From Chitinophaga pollutisoli (lineage in GTDB: Bacteria; Bacteroidota; Bacteroidia; Chitinophagales; Chitinophagaceae), in NCBI RefSeq assembly GCF_038396755.1, contig NZ_CP149822.1, positions 5,610,001 to 5,674,000 of the forward strand: a DNA stretch of 64,000 nucleotides, in the 5' to 3' direction. The notes beneath the pieces are model-generated. The model had not been told where the DNA came from. It did no database searches and saw only the letters and a program-made list of their open reading frames with translations. Position 1 is the first letter of the stretch. Each line of letters opens with the position of its first letter. The position numbers and the translations under genes were made by a program. Shown piece after piece: positions 35,325-43,908 of this stretch.

Positions 35325-37661
35325 ATGCCTGGAATTTTACGTATCCTGCTGCTTTGCAGCCTTTTCCCGGCCATCACCCTGGCGCAGTCGCCCCCGAAAC
35401 GTGAACTCCGCGGCGCCTGGGTAGCCACTTATCTCAATATCGACTGGCCCAACCGGTCGCACACGCCCGCCCAGCAAAGGGCCGCCTTTATCGCCATCGC
35501 CGACCACCACCGCGCCACCGGCCTCAACGCGCTGTACGTACAGGTGCGCAGCCAGTGCGACGCGATGTACGCCAGCACCCTGGAACCCTGGTCGGCCGAC
35601 CTCACCGGCACACAGGGCAACGCCCCTTCATCGCCCTGGGACCCTTTGGCCTTCGCCATCGAGGAATGCCATAAACGCGGCATGGAATTCCACGCCTGGA
35701 TCAATCCCTATCGCGCCGTGGGCAATGCCAACAACCTCCCGGGCTTCGCCGCCTCGCATGTGGCCAAGGCGCATCCCGAATGGCTCCTCAGCCAGGGTAC
35801 CCTCCGCGTCCTCGATCCCGGGTTGCCGCCCGTACGCGACCACATCTCGGCCGTGATTGCGGATATCCTGCACCGTTATGACGTGGATGGCATTCATTTC
35901 GACGACTATTTCTATCCCCCCAACGCCCCCGCAGGAACGGCGCCCTACAACGATTCGGCCACTTTCGCCGATTATCCGCGCGGGTTTACCGTGAAGGCCG
36001 ACTGGCGGCGCGACAACGTGAACCTGCTCATCCAGCGGGTGTACGACAGTGTCAAAACCATCAAGCCCTGGGTGAAATTCGGCGTGAGCCCCTCCGGCAT
36101 CTACCGCAACAGTACCAATCCCGACATCGGTTCGCCGACCGGCGGGCTGGAACACTATACCACCCTGTATGCCGACACGAAGCGCTGGCTGCGGGAAGGT
36201 TGGGTCGATTATATTATGCCGCAGGTGTATTGGTGGATCGGGCAGCCGGGCGCTAACTACGGCGTGATCGTACCCTGGTGGAATAATCAGGCTGCCGGCC
36301 GTCATATTTACATCGGTATCGCCGGTTACAAAATGGGTGATGCGGCCGCCGGAGCGGGATGGACAGATTCCACCCAGATCCCGCGCCAGATCCGGATGAA
36401 CCGCAGCCATGCCAACGTGTACGGGCAGTCGGTGTACAATACCACCAGCATGCGCGTCAATACCCGCAAAGGTTTCCGCGATTCGCTGCGGCTGTTCATG
36501 TACGCGAAGCCGGCGTTGCTGCCCGCGATGCAATGGCGCGACAGCATCGCACCGGCGGCGCCGTTCGGGCTGAATGCCGTGCAGGCCGGCGATGATGTGC
36601 AATTGTTCTGGTGGCACAACGGCGACCCCGGCGATCAGCTGAACAGGGCGCGCCAGTTTGCCGTGTACCGCTCCACCACGCCCGTGATCGACACCAGTTC
36701 CATGGACCAGTTCCTGGCGGTAACACCGGTGGATTCCGTCAGCTATACGGATACATCCGCCTTGCCGGGGGTAACTTACTATTACGCCGTGACGGCCCTC
36801 GACCGGTATCATAACGAGAGTCCGCGTTCCGGCCTGGCGGCTAACCTTGCGCCCACGATCCAGGGGCCGGGCAACCAGTGGCTCTTCGGGGATGCGGAAT
36901 GTGGCGCTCCTTTGCCGGATTACCGCGATTCGGTAACGGTAGACAACCCGGAAGGTGTCGTAGTTACGCAATATCCCGTGCCGGGCAGCCGCGTGCGGCA
37001 TCACGATAACGTGTATTTCATCGCCACCAACGCCGGCGGAAAATCCGATACCGCGATGCTGACGATCGGTTTGAAAGACACGCTGCCGCCCGTTTTCACG
37101 GAAGTCATTCCTTCGCCGGGCTTGCTGAATACGCCGAACAACAAGATGGTGACGGTGGCGCTTAACTATACCGCAACGGACTGTGGTCCGGTAACGCGCA
37201 CAGTAACCGTGACCAGCAACGAGCCGGATAACGGAAACGCGGATTGGCAGGTGGTGGATGCGAATACCGTGAAGCTCCGCGCGCAAAGAAACCCGCTTGG
37301 CAACGGGCGCGTTTACACGATAACGGTGACCGCCACCGATACTTCGGGTAATTCCAGTGTGGAAAAGGCTTACGTGCTGGTGCCGGGCAACAAGACCTGG
37401 ACACATGGCCAGGGCCTGGCCGCTACGGCGCTGCCCAATCCTACGTTCCACCAGTTTGTGCTGATGCTGGTGAGCCAGCGCCAGCTGCCGATTGGTATCC
37501 GCGTGTACAACAGCGCGGGCGCGCTCGTGGAAACCCGCCAGGGACAAGCGCCTAATTCGTCTGTTACGCTGGGAAGCAATTACCTGCCGGGCATTTATTA
37601 CATTGAAATTTCGCAGGCCAATATCCGCCAGCTGTTGAAGGTGATCAAGCTGGGGCATTAA
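35325..37661 (+). CDS. GHL10 (DUF187) glycoside hydrolase with FN3 domain and T9SS sorting tail
   Basis: 778-aa secreted enzyme. Signal peptide (ILRILLLCSLFPAITLAQ), then a GHL10 TIM barrel at about 25-400 (RELRGAWVATYLNIDWP, GLNALYVQVRSQCDAMYAS, GMEFHAWINPYR, DVDGIHFDDYFYP, VKFGVSPSGIYRN, DYIMPQVYWWIGQ). A fibronectin III-like domain (about 415-510, YYYAVTALDRYHNES) and two Ig-like stretches follow, then a type-A T9SS sorting domain over the last ~75 residues (ALPNPTFHQFVLML, GIRVYNSAGALVE, GIYYIEI). GHL10 enzymes are linked to peptidoglycan or related glycans; the substrate here is unproven. Exported to the surface through type IX secretion by inference. Confidence 0.9.
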   Translation: MPGILRILLLCSLFPAITLAQSPPKRELRGAWVATYLNIDWPNRSHTPAQQRAAFIAIADHHRATGLNALYVQVRSQCDAMYASTLEPWSADLTGTQGNAPSSPWDPLAFAIEECHKRGMEFHAWINPYRAVGNANNLPGFAASHVAKAHPEWLLSQGTLRVLDPGLPPVRDHISAVIADILHRYDVDGIHFDDYFYPPNAPAGTAPYNDSATFADYPRGFTVKADWRRDNVNLLIQRVYDSVKTIKPWVKFGVSPSGIYRNSTNPDIGSPTGGLEHYTTLYADTKRWLREGWVDYIMPQVYWWIGQPGANYGVIVPWWNNQAAGRHIYIGIAGYKMGDAAAGAGWTDSTQIPRQIRMNRSHANVYGQSVYNTTSMRVNTRKGFRDSLRLFMYAKPALLPAMQWRDSIAPAAPFGLNAVQAGDDVQLFWWHNGDPGDQLNRARQFAVYRSTTPVIDTSSMDQFLAVTPVDSVSYTDTSALPGVTYYYAVTALDRYHNESPRSGLAANLAPTIQGPGNQWLFGDAECGAPLPDYRDSVTVDNPEGVVVTQYPVPGSRVRHHDNVYFIATNAGGKSDTAMLTIGLKDTLPPVFTEVIPSPGLLNTPNNKMVTVALNYTATDCGPVTRTVTVTSNEPDNGNADWQVVDANTVKLRAQRNPLGNGRVYTITVTATDTSGNSSVEKAYVLVPGNKTWTHGQGLAATALPNPTFHQFVLMLVSQRQLPIGIRVYNSAGALVETRQGQAPNSSVTLGSNYLPGIYYIEISQANIRQLLKVIKLGH

Positions 37662-37693
37662 GGTATATTCATCCAGAACCATACATGAATAGA

Positions 37694-37722
37694 ACAGGGC
37701 CGTCCGCATTGGGCGGCCTTGT
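37694..37722 (+). terminator. Terminator-like hairpin after GHL10
   Basis: AACAGGGCCGTCC pairs imperfectly with GGGCGGCCTTGTT around GCATT, 33 bp after the GHL10 stop. The tail is only TTGTTAT, so it is a weak terminator. Confidence 0.5.
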
Positions 37723-37771
37723 TATGTCCGGCGCTATTTACTTTTCAGTGAATTCAGCGTATATTCCGTAC

Positions 37772-39046
37772 ATGCAATTTACCCGCCGGGAACTGGGCGT
37801 GGCGGCATTCGCGGCCGTTACCGCCTTTTGCGCCTACACCGCTATTTTTTCGTTTCGCAAGGCTTTCAATGTGGGGGCTTTCGCGGGGCATACGCTTTGG
37901 GGCATGGATTACAAAATCGTGCTGGTGGTGTCGCAGGTATTTGGGTACATGCTGAGCAAGTTCTACGGTATCCGTTTCATCGCCGGCATGCAGCGGAAGA
38001 ACCGCCACTGGCTGATTCTCGGGCTCACGGGCGCCGCATGGCTGGCCTGGGCGCTCTTTGCGCTGGTGCCGCCACCGTACAACTGGTGGTGCCTGTTCCT
38101 GAACGGCTTCCCGCTGGGGATGCTTTGGGGCGTGGTATTTTCGTATATCGAAGGCCGGCGGACGACGGATATGATCAGCGCCGCGCTGGCGGTGAGCTTC
38201 ATTTTCGCATCCGGGTTGGCTAAAAGCGTAGCGCAATGGGTGATGGAAGGATGGGGCATAACCGAATACGGTATGCCGTTTGTGGTGGGTTGCGTGTTTA
38301 TGCCGGTACTGATCGTATTTGTGTTGCTGCTCGAAAAAATCCCTCCACCCGGTCCCGCCGACAAGGAACAGCGAATGGAAAGGTTGCCGATGAGCGCGGC
38401 GGAACGCCGCGGACTGCTGGTGCGCTTCTGGCCGGGGATCTCCTTACTCGTCCTCATTTATGTCCTCGTTACCATCCTGCGCGAAGTGCGCGACAGCTTC
38501 ATGGCGGATATGTGGCGCGCTTCCGGGGAACATTTCCAACCGGGCGTTTTCGCGGGCACGGAAAGCCTGATATCGCTGGTGATTCTCGTTATGATCGCCG
38601 CCATGAGCTGGCTGCAGCATAATTTCAGGGCGTTCTTCGTTACGCAATGGATCATGCTGGCGGGATTTGCGCTCGCGCTAACCGGCGCCATGCTTTTTTC
38701 CGCGGGCCAGCTCGGGATGTACGCCTGGATGCTGCTGGCGGGACTGGGTTTGTACATGGTCTATATTCCTTTCAACAGCCTGTTGTTTGACCGGTTCATC
38801 GCCGCTTTCCGGTTTACGGGCAATGTGGGTTTTCTCATCTATATCGCCGATTCTTTCGGCTACCTCGGCAGTGTGGGCGTCATGCTGGCCAAAACGGTGT
38901 TCCGGCTGGAATTGAACTGGCTGGATTTTTATACAGGCCTGGTGAAAATCGCCGGCGTCACGGGCCTGGCGGGCACCGCGTTATCCATGTACTGGTTCCG
39001 GAAAAAGTACCGCGAAAATACCGCAGGTTTACAGCAACGCGATTAG
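37772..39046 (+). CDS. DUF5690 family polytopic membrane protein (MFS-like)
   Basis: 424-aa membrane protein with about 12 hydrophobic segments. Start at ATG 37772 (MQFTRRELGVAAFAAVTAFCAYTAIFSFRKAF); the longer reading runs over the terminator hairpin and the TATATTCC element 4 nt upstream. The segment AYTAIFSFRKAFNVG and the mid-protein VTILREVRDSFMADMW are typical of DUF5690, a Bacteroidota family with an MFS-like layout. Transport substrate unknown. Its 3' end overlaps the convergent DUF1304 gene by 18 bp. Confidence 0.83.
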   Translation: MQFTRRELGVAAFAAVTAFCAYTAIFSFRKAFNVGAFAGHTLWGMDYKIVLVVSQVFGYMLSKFYGIRFIAGMQRKNRHWLILGLTGAAWLAWALFALVPPPYNWWCLFLNGFPLGMLWGVVFSYIEGRRTTDMISAALAVSFIFASGLAKSVAQWVMEGWGITEYGMPFVVGCVFMPVLIVFVLLLEKIPPPGPADKEQRMERLPMSAAERRGLLVRFWPGISLLVLIYVLVTILREVRDSFMADMWRASGEHFQPGVFAGTESLISLVILVMIAAMSWLQHNFRAFFVTQWIMLAGFALALTGAMLFSAGQLGMYAWMLLAGLGLYMVYIPFNSLLFDRFIAAFRFTGNVGFLIYIADSFGYLGSVGVMLAKTVFRLELNWLDFYTGLVKIAGVTGLAGTALSMYWFRKKYRENTAGLQQRD

Positions 39047-39391
39047 CAATAAAGTAATGAGCGCGGGGAGGGCTTGCAGGAAGAAGATGCGCTTCGTGGC
39101 GGTCAGTGCGCCGTAAATACCCGCTACGGCTACGCAAATCAGGAAGAACACCGCTACATGCTGCTGCCACGCCGGATTGTCTATCCAGAGGCTCCAGATC
39201 AGGCCCGCCGCCAGGAAACCGTTATACAACCCCTGGTTGGCTGCCAGCGCCTTTGTGGGCTCGAACATTTCTTTGGGGATCTGCCGGAATACTTTAGGCG
39301 CCCTGGTAGTCCAGGCGAACATTTCCAGCCAGAGGATATACAAATGTTCTATCGCTATCAAAGTGATCATTACGAGGATGATGATGGCCAT
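39029..39391 (-). CDS. DUF1304 small membrane protein
   Basis: 120-aa protein with four membrane spans (IIILVMITLIAIEHLYILWL, LYNGFLAAGLIWSLWI, VAVFFLICVAVAGIYGAL, ALPALITLLLIALL) and the DUF1304 signature EMFAWTTRAPKVF plus ANQGLYNGFLAAGL. Function unknown in the family. Tail-to-tail with DUF5690, with an 18-bp overlap of coding ends. Two TAAATTG motifs lie ~30 bp before its ATG. Confidence 0.87.
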   Translation of the reverse strand: MAIIILVMITLIAIEHLYILWLEMFAWTTRAPKVFRQIPKEMFEPTKALAANQGLYNGFLAAGLIWSLWIDNPAWQQHVAVFFLICVAVAGIYGALTATKRIFFLQALPALITLLLIALL

Positions 39392-39454
39392 GGGGCAGTG
39401 GTTTTATTTCCTTCAATTTACCCAATTTACACACGCATTGTTCACTCAGGGCAT

Positions 39455-39484
39455 AAAAAAGCCGGTCCTGACGAAAGGACCGGC
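39455..39484 (-). terminator. Terminator of the polyol operon
   Basis: GCCGGTCCT / AGGACCGGC, 9-bp stem with a 6-nt loop, followed on the minus strand by six T. It lies 34 bp after the stop of the glycerophosphodiesterase gene, the last gene of the operon. Confidence 0.85.
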
Positions 39485-39517
39485 GCGATATACGTTACAG
39501 GTTAAAAAATACACGTC

Positions 39518-40441
39518 TTATTTACGGGTTACGAAGAATTTCTTTTTAGGGCTTTTGGCCGGTACCAGCGGGCGGATGGCTGCGCCGGCTTCCAGCGAGC
39601 GATCGGCTTCGATGAGGCTGGCGCCGTCTTCGATGACCGCGCGGTATGCTTTGGCGCGATCAGCGGCGTCCGGCAGTTTATCGTAAGTAGGTGCGGCGGA
39701 AATCATGCACATCACACCGCGCTTGTTGAGATTGGCGTACAGCGGCTTCAGTTCCGGTTTGTTATCCGGGCCTACATACGCCATAATATGCGACCAGGGA
39801 ATGTTTTCCTGTTCATATTCTTCCAGCGCCTTTTGCGTTTTTACGAACGCTTCGAATACGATTTCGGGATTGCGCTCATGATACCATTTGGCTTCTTTGG
39901 CGGTATGTACGGTCACCATGACATGCCCCTCGGCTTTATGTTTTTTGATGATGGCGGCCGTCATTTCGAAGGGCACGTCTTTTTTGTCGAGGATCAGCAC
40001 GGTTTTGCCGCGCGCCCAGATGATGGCTTCTTCCAGCGTGGGGATGCGAAAGTCGGTGAGGTTGCCTTCCAAATCTTTAAGGCGGAGCTTTTTAAGCTCG
40101 GCGAGCGTATAGTCGCCTACTTTTCCGGTGCCGTTGGTGGTGCGGTTGAGGGTGGCGTCGTGCATGAGCACGATCGCACTGTCTTTCGTAAGCCGCGGAT
40201 CGATTTCGAAAGTGGCAGGGGTAAAGCGGAGCGTGTTGGCGAAGGCTTCGATGCTGTTTTCCGGGAAGCCTTTGTTAATCCCGCCGCGGTGGCCGCTGAC
40301 GAAAGGAATGTCATTCCCGGTATAGCGGAAAAATTCCCGGAGCTGCTTTGCGTTTTTGATTTTCAGCACATGCGTGCCCGATTGGGCGAAGCCGGTGATG
40401 GTGGCGCAGAGCAGCGCGCCGCCGAGGAGAATTCGTTTCAT
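39518..40441 (-). CDS. Periplasmic glycerophosphodiester phosphodiesterase-family protein
   Basis: 307-aa exported enzyme, start at ATG 40439-40441 (MKRILLGGALLCATITGFAQ, a clean signal peptide). GDPD catalytic motifs: SGHRGGINKGFPENSIEAF (general base His plus Arg/Glu) near residue 48, TFEIDPRLTKDSAIVLMHD near 80, and HDATLNRTTNGTG near 99. Family members hydrolyse glycerophosphodiesters to an alcohol and glycerol phosphate. Starting 4 bp after the histidine phosphatase, it is the last gene of the polyol operon, so its alcohol product could be the polyol imported by the permease; that is inference. Confidence 0.88.
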   Translation of the reverse strand: MKRILLGGALLCATITGFAQSGTHVLKIKNAKQLREFFRYTGNDIPFVSGHRGGINKGFPENSIEAFANTLRFTPATFEIDPRLTKDSAIVLMHDATLNRTTNGTGKVGDYTLAELKKLRLKDLEGNLTDFRIPTLEEAIIWARGKTVLILDKKDVPFEMTAAIIKKHKAEGHVMVTVHTAKEAKWYHERNPEIVFEAFVKTQKALEEYEQENIPWSHIMAYVGPDNKPELKPLYANLNKRGVMCMISAAPTYDKLPDAADRAKAYRAVIEDGASLIEADRSLEAGAAIRPLVPAKSPKKKFFVTRK

Positions 40442-40445
40442 GCTA

Positions 40446-41042
40446 TCAGAATTTGGCATTGAGGTGTTGTAAAGTGAATGCGCCGTCTGCGTCCAGGGTG
40501 AACATAGTGACGGAAGCGTTTTCCTGCACGAGCATCCGGTAGTTCCGGAGCGGCATGCCGAGTTTGTACGCGAGGAACAGGCGGTTGACGCCGTTGTGCG
40601 CCGCTACGAGAATGTTGCCGGCAGGGTGTTTGCGGTGGATGTCGGTGAAGAAGGAATCTACCCGCTCCACGATTTCCCGGCCGCTTTCGCCCGTTCCGCC
40701 GGCGCGGAAGGAGTAGGGGTCTTCCATCCAGTGGTGCCAGTGCTCCGGCGCCTCGGCGATGAATTCTTCTTTCGTTTTCTGTTCCCAGGTCCCGAAGTCG
40801 GCCTCAATCAGCCTTTCATCTTTTTTGACATAAGCCCCTGAAGCGATGTTGGCGGTCATGAAAGCGCGTTCCAACGGAGAGGAATAAACGCCATCGAAAG
40901 TGATGCCTTTCAGTTGCTGGCGCACGGCTTCGGCCTGCGCGATGCCTTTGGCGGTCAGCGCGATGTCGGTCCGGCCGCAATACCGGTTGTTGTCTGCGTT
41001 CCAGGCGGTTTGTCCGTGCCGGAGCAAATAAACGTTAAGCAT
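40446..41042 (-). CDS. Histidine phosphatase (phosphoglycerate mutase-like)
   Basis: 198-aa cytoplasmic phosphatase of the histidine-phosphatase superfamily. The catalytic RHG motif is in YLLRHGQTAWNADNNRY (residues 5-21), the second set is VYSSPLERAFMTA with ADFGTWE, and the second catalytic His lies in ILVAAHNGVNRLFLAY near 150. Similar to CobC/GpmB-type phosphatases acting on small phosphorylated metabolites. It overlaps the FGGY kinase upstream by 8 bp, so probably removes phosphate from an intermediate of the same pathway. Confidence 0.88.
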   Translation of the reverse strand: MLNVYLLRHGQTAWNADNNRYCGRTDIALTAKGIAQAEAVRQQLKGITFDGVYSSPLERAFMTANIASGAYVKKDERLIEADFGTWEQKTKEEFIAEAPEHWHHWMEDPYSFRAGGTGESGREIVERVDSFFTDIHRKHPAGNILVAAHNGVNRLFLAYKLGMPLRNYRMLVQENASVTMFTLDADGAFTLQHLNAKF

Positions 41043-42450
41043 ATCCTTTTTCTTTCAGTTTGTCCCGGAACTGCTGGTAGCCATGTTGATAGGCTTTCTC
41101 CAGTGCCGGATCGGGTTGCATGGTATTTTCGATATGAGCCATGGCGGCGGCGGCTTCCGCGATGCTGCCGTAATATGTTTGCGACGCGGCTAGGATGGCG
41201 GCGCCCACGGCTCCGCTCACTTCTTTCATTTTATGTACCGGCACGCCCAGCACGGATGCCCTGATTTTCAACCAGAGCGTGCTGTTGCTGGCGCCGCCGG
41301 CGGTGTACACGGCTTTCACGGTTTCGCCGGAAAGCTGTACAATCAATTCATACGCCATCTTTTCGATATAGGCTACGCCTTCCATCCCGGCGGCAAATTT
41401 CTCCGCTCCATCGAGCCCCTGCGCCTGGAAAGCTTTGGCTTGCGGCGCTACGAACGGGAACCTTTCACCTTGTTGCTCCAGCGGCCAGTACAATTTGCCG
41501 GTGGGTATCAACGGGGCGGCGGCTTCGTTGAGCGCGCCGGGGTCGCCGGGGAAGTGCTTCGAAATCCAGTCGGCCCCGGTATTGCTGGCGCCCCCCGGCA
41601 TCCAATAACCTTGCGGGTGCCGGTGGTTGTACAGCCGCCCGAGCGGGTCGTGCAGGGGCTGCAGTGTCACGCCTTTCACGACGAGCGTGGTGCCGATGGT
41701 CGTGTTCCAGGCGCCGGGCGTTACCGCGCCGGAGGCAATCTGCGAAGCGCAGCCGTCGGTCATCCCGGCGGTGGCCACCACGTTCGGCGGCATGCCGGGC
41801 AGGCGGAGGGTGACTTCGCCCACGGGCGCGCCGGAAGGTACTACGCCCTGCAGCCACTCGCGGCGCAGGGGTAAATGACCCCAAATATATTCCGGCCACC
41901 GTTCGTTTGCTACGTCGTAACCGGATTTTAACACATTGGTAAAATCGGTAATGCCGAAGTTGCCGGTCAGTTTGCCGGTGATGAAATCGGCGGCGTGGAT
42001 GAATTTGTGTATCCGGCGGGCTTTTTCCGGGTAATGTTCCGCGAACCACACCATTTTCGGCAATCCGCTCGTGGTATTGAACGCCGTGTAGCCTTCGGGG
42101 TGGAATTGTTCCGCGAGGGCTTTGCAGCGTTTCCCTTCTTCCGCCTGGCGGCCGTCGCTATACATGATGGCGGGATGGAGCGGCTGGCCGGCGGCGTCCA
42201 CAGGGATCACGGTGCCGGATGTGCTGGTGACGCCGATCGCGCGCAGCTTTGCTGCTTCGGGATGCCGGAGCAGCAAAGCGAGCAATTTCTCGCAGGCAGC
42301 CCACCATTCGTCCGGCGATTGTTCTTCGCGCGAAGCGGCGCTCAGTGGGAATGGCTCGCTGAAAGCAGCCAGTACAAGGCCGCGCTCATCGGTGAGAATG
42401 GCTCTTGCGCCCTGTGTGCCTACGTCCAGCCCGATAAAAGTATGTTCCAT
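41035..42450 (-). CDS. FGGY-family carbohydrate kinase (xylulokinase-like)
   Basis: 471-aa sugar kinase. N-terminal ATPase motif FIGLDVGTQGARAILTDE, substrate-domain segments AIGVTSTSGTVIPVD and IMYSDGRQAEEGKR, catalytic Asp region ATAGMTDGCASQIASG near 230, and the C-terminal ATP-binding GGASNSTLWLKIRASVLG and VSGAVGAAILA. It resembles xylulokinase or ribulokinase-like enzymes; the sugar is not determinable. 12 bp after the second kinase gene and 8 bp overlap with the phosphatase. Confidence 0.88.
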   Translation of the reverse strand: MEHTFIGLDVGTQGARAILTDERGLVLAAFSEPFPLSAASREEQSPDEWWAACEKLLALLLRHPEAAKLRAIGVTSTSGTVIPVDAAGQPLHPAIMYSDGRQAEEGKRCKALAEQFHPEGYTAFNTTSGLPKMVWFAEHYPEKARRIHKFIHAADFITGKLTGNFGITDFTNVLKSGYDVANERWPEYIWGHLPLRREWLQGVVPSGAPVGEVTLRLPGMPPNVVATAGMTDGCASQIASGAVTPGAWNTTIGTTLVVKGVTLQPLHDPLGRLYNHRHPQGYWMPGGASNTGADWISKHFPGDPGALNEAAAPLIPTGKLYWPLEQQGERFPFVAPQAKAFQAQGLDGAEKFAAGMEGVAYIEKMAYELIVQLSGETVKAVYTAGGASNSTLWLKIRASVLGVPVHKMKEVSGAVGAAILAASQTYYGSIAEAAAAMAHIENTMQPDPALEKAYQHGYQQFRDKLKEKGYA

Positions 42451-42462
42451 TAATTGCTTGTC

Positions 42463-43908
42463 TCAGTTCATGTTCCGGAAATAATCCCGTGTTTTCTCCC
42501 AGTCCGCGTAAATAGCGGCGTAGTGGGCTTCATCCTGCGGGTGTACGGTTTCGATGGTGCTCTCCATCTGTCCGTCGATCCCCAGCGCTTCGTTGCAGAT
42601 CAGCGCGCCGCCTACGGCCGAGGATTGCTGGAACCCCGCGCGCATCTGCACTTTCTTTCCCGTCAGATTGGCGATGAGCTGGCGGAGCGTCAGGCTTTGC
42701 AAACCACCCCCGCAGCCCCAGATGTAATCGGGCTGGTGGCCGGACACTTCCGCGAGGATTTTATAATTTTTGACGATGGAGCACGCGATGTCTACCATCG
42801 TGGCCCAAACGAAGCTGCCGCGCGTGAGCAGGTGCGAAACGGGCGCGGGAAAGATGAAGCCGCCTTTCGTGAGTGACACTTCCTCATCCGCCAGCAACGA
42901 GCCCAGGCTCGCCATGCAGAAGGTGTGCCGGTTTTCCGCCAGCTCTTTTTCGATAACGTCGTATCCTTCGTTGGGATAGAATATTTCTTTCAGGCGTTGA
43001 TAATTTAATCCCGTAACGCCGGCGTTGGCTTCGAATACGAAGCGCTCCGGCACGATGTCGCGGCTCGTCCAGGTGCGTTCTTCCGCATCCAGTGTGTAAT
43101 TGCCGGTGAGCTTCACGATGGGCGTGGTGGTGCCGGAGACGATTACCATATCATCCACCGCCGGGCGGGTACTCTTGATGGCCAGCTGCGTGTCGCCGCC
43201 GCCGGTTACAACGATCGCCAGCTGCGAAATCCCCAGTTCCCGCGCGACTTCCGGTTTTACGTCGCCCAGCACGGACGCGGAGGTGCGCAAAGGAGGAAGA
43301 AGAGATGCCTCCAGGCCAAAGGCGGTACATAGTTCATCGCTCCATTCCCGGCGCTCCACGTCGAACAGCAGCGTTTCGGACGCCTGCGAATGTTCGTACT
43401 TCGCGATGCCTGAAAACTGATATTCCACCCAGTCGGAAATACTGAGGAACAACGCGGTTTGGGACCAGATCTCCGGTTTCCTTTCGCGGATGCCCACAAG
43501 TTTGAAAGCGGAGAAAAGGGAAGTCGGGTAACGGCCGGTTAGTTGGTACACGCGGCTTTTATCCGCCAGCATGTATTCCCATTCGCGGCCGCGGTGGTCG
43601 ATGTTGGGAAGGCCGGTAAGGGAATTGCCCTGCGCGTCGAGCAGTACGATGCCTTCGCGCTGGCTGGTGGCCGTGATGGCGCGGATTTCCACGCCGGGCG
43701 CGGCGGCAAGGGCTTGCGAGGTGAGGCCGAGGATCTGCTGCCAGAGGGCGCTTGGGTCGAATTGCAGGGCGTCAGGGTAAAGCGGGTCCTTTTCGTACCG
43801 GATATCTTCCCGCGCAACGCTGAGCACTTGTCCCCCAGGTGTTGCGATCGCTACGCGCACGTTGCCGGTGCCGATGTCTGCGATGATGTATGCGTCTTGT
43901 TTAGCCAT
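42463..43908 (-). CDS. FGGY-family carbohydrate kinase (autoinducer-2 kinase-like)
   Basis: 481-aa FGGY kinase. Motifs: YIIADIGTGNVRVAIATPGG, the LsrK-type segment ITATSQREGIVLLDAQGN, VVTGGGDTQLAIKS near 225 with the catalytic Asp, and YIWGCGGGLQSLTLRQLIANL near 405. The order and SQREG segment resemble LsrK (autoinducer-2 kinase), but no lsr transport or LsrF/G genes are nearby, so a related polyol or ketose kinase is as likely. Its ATG lies inside the last 8 bp of the dehydrogenase gene. Confidence 0.85.
   Translation of the reverse strand: MAKQDAYIIADIGTGNVRVAIATPGGQVLSVAREDIRYEKDPLYPDALQFDPSALWQQILGLTSQALAAAPGVEIRAITATSQREGIVLLDAQGNSLTGLPNIDHRGREWEYMLADKSRVYQLTGRYPTSLFSAFKLVGIRERKPEIWSQTALFLSISDWVEYQFSGIAKYEHSQASETLLFDVERREWSDELCTAFGLEASLLPPLRTSASVLGDVKPEVARELGISQLAIVVTGGGDTQLAIKSTRPAVDDMVIVSGTTTPIVKLTGNYTLDAEERTWTSRDIVPERFVFEANAGVTGLNYQRLKEIFYPNEGYDVIEKELAENRHTFCMASLGSLLADEEVSLTKGGFIFPAPVSHLLTRGSFVWATMVDIACSIVKNYKILAEVSGHQPDYIWGCGGGLQSLTLRQLIANLTGKKVQMRAGFQQSSAVGGALICNEALGIDGQMESTIETVHPQDEAHYAAIYADWEKTRDYFRNMN

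Noticed and set aside
35628..37709. 693-codon frame antisense to the GHL10 gene
   Set aside because: His/Arg/Val-rich composition typical of an antisense frame; the plus strand has all GHL10 motifs.
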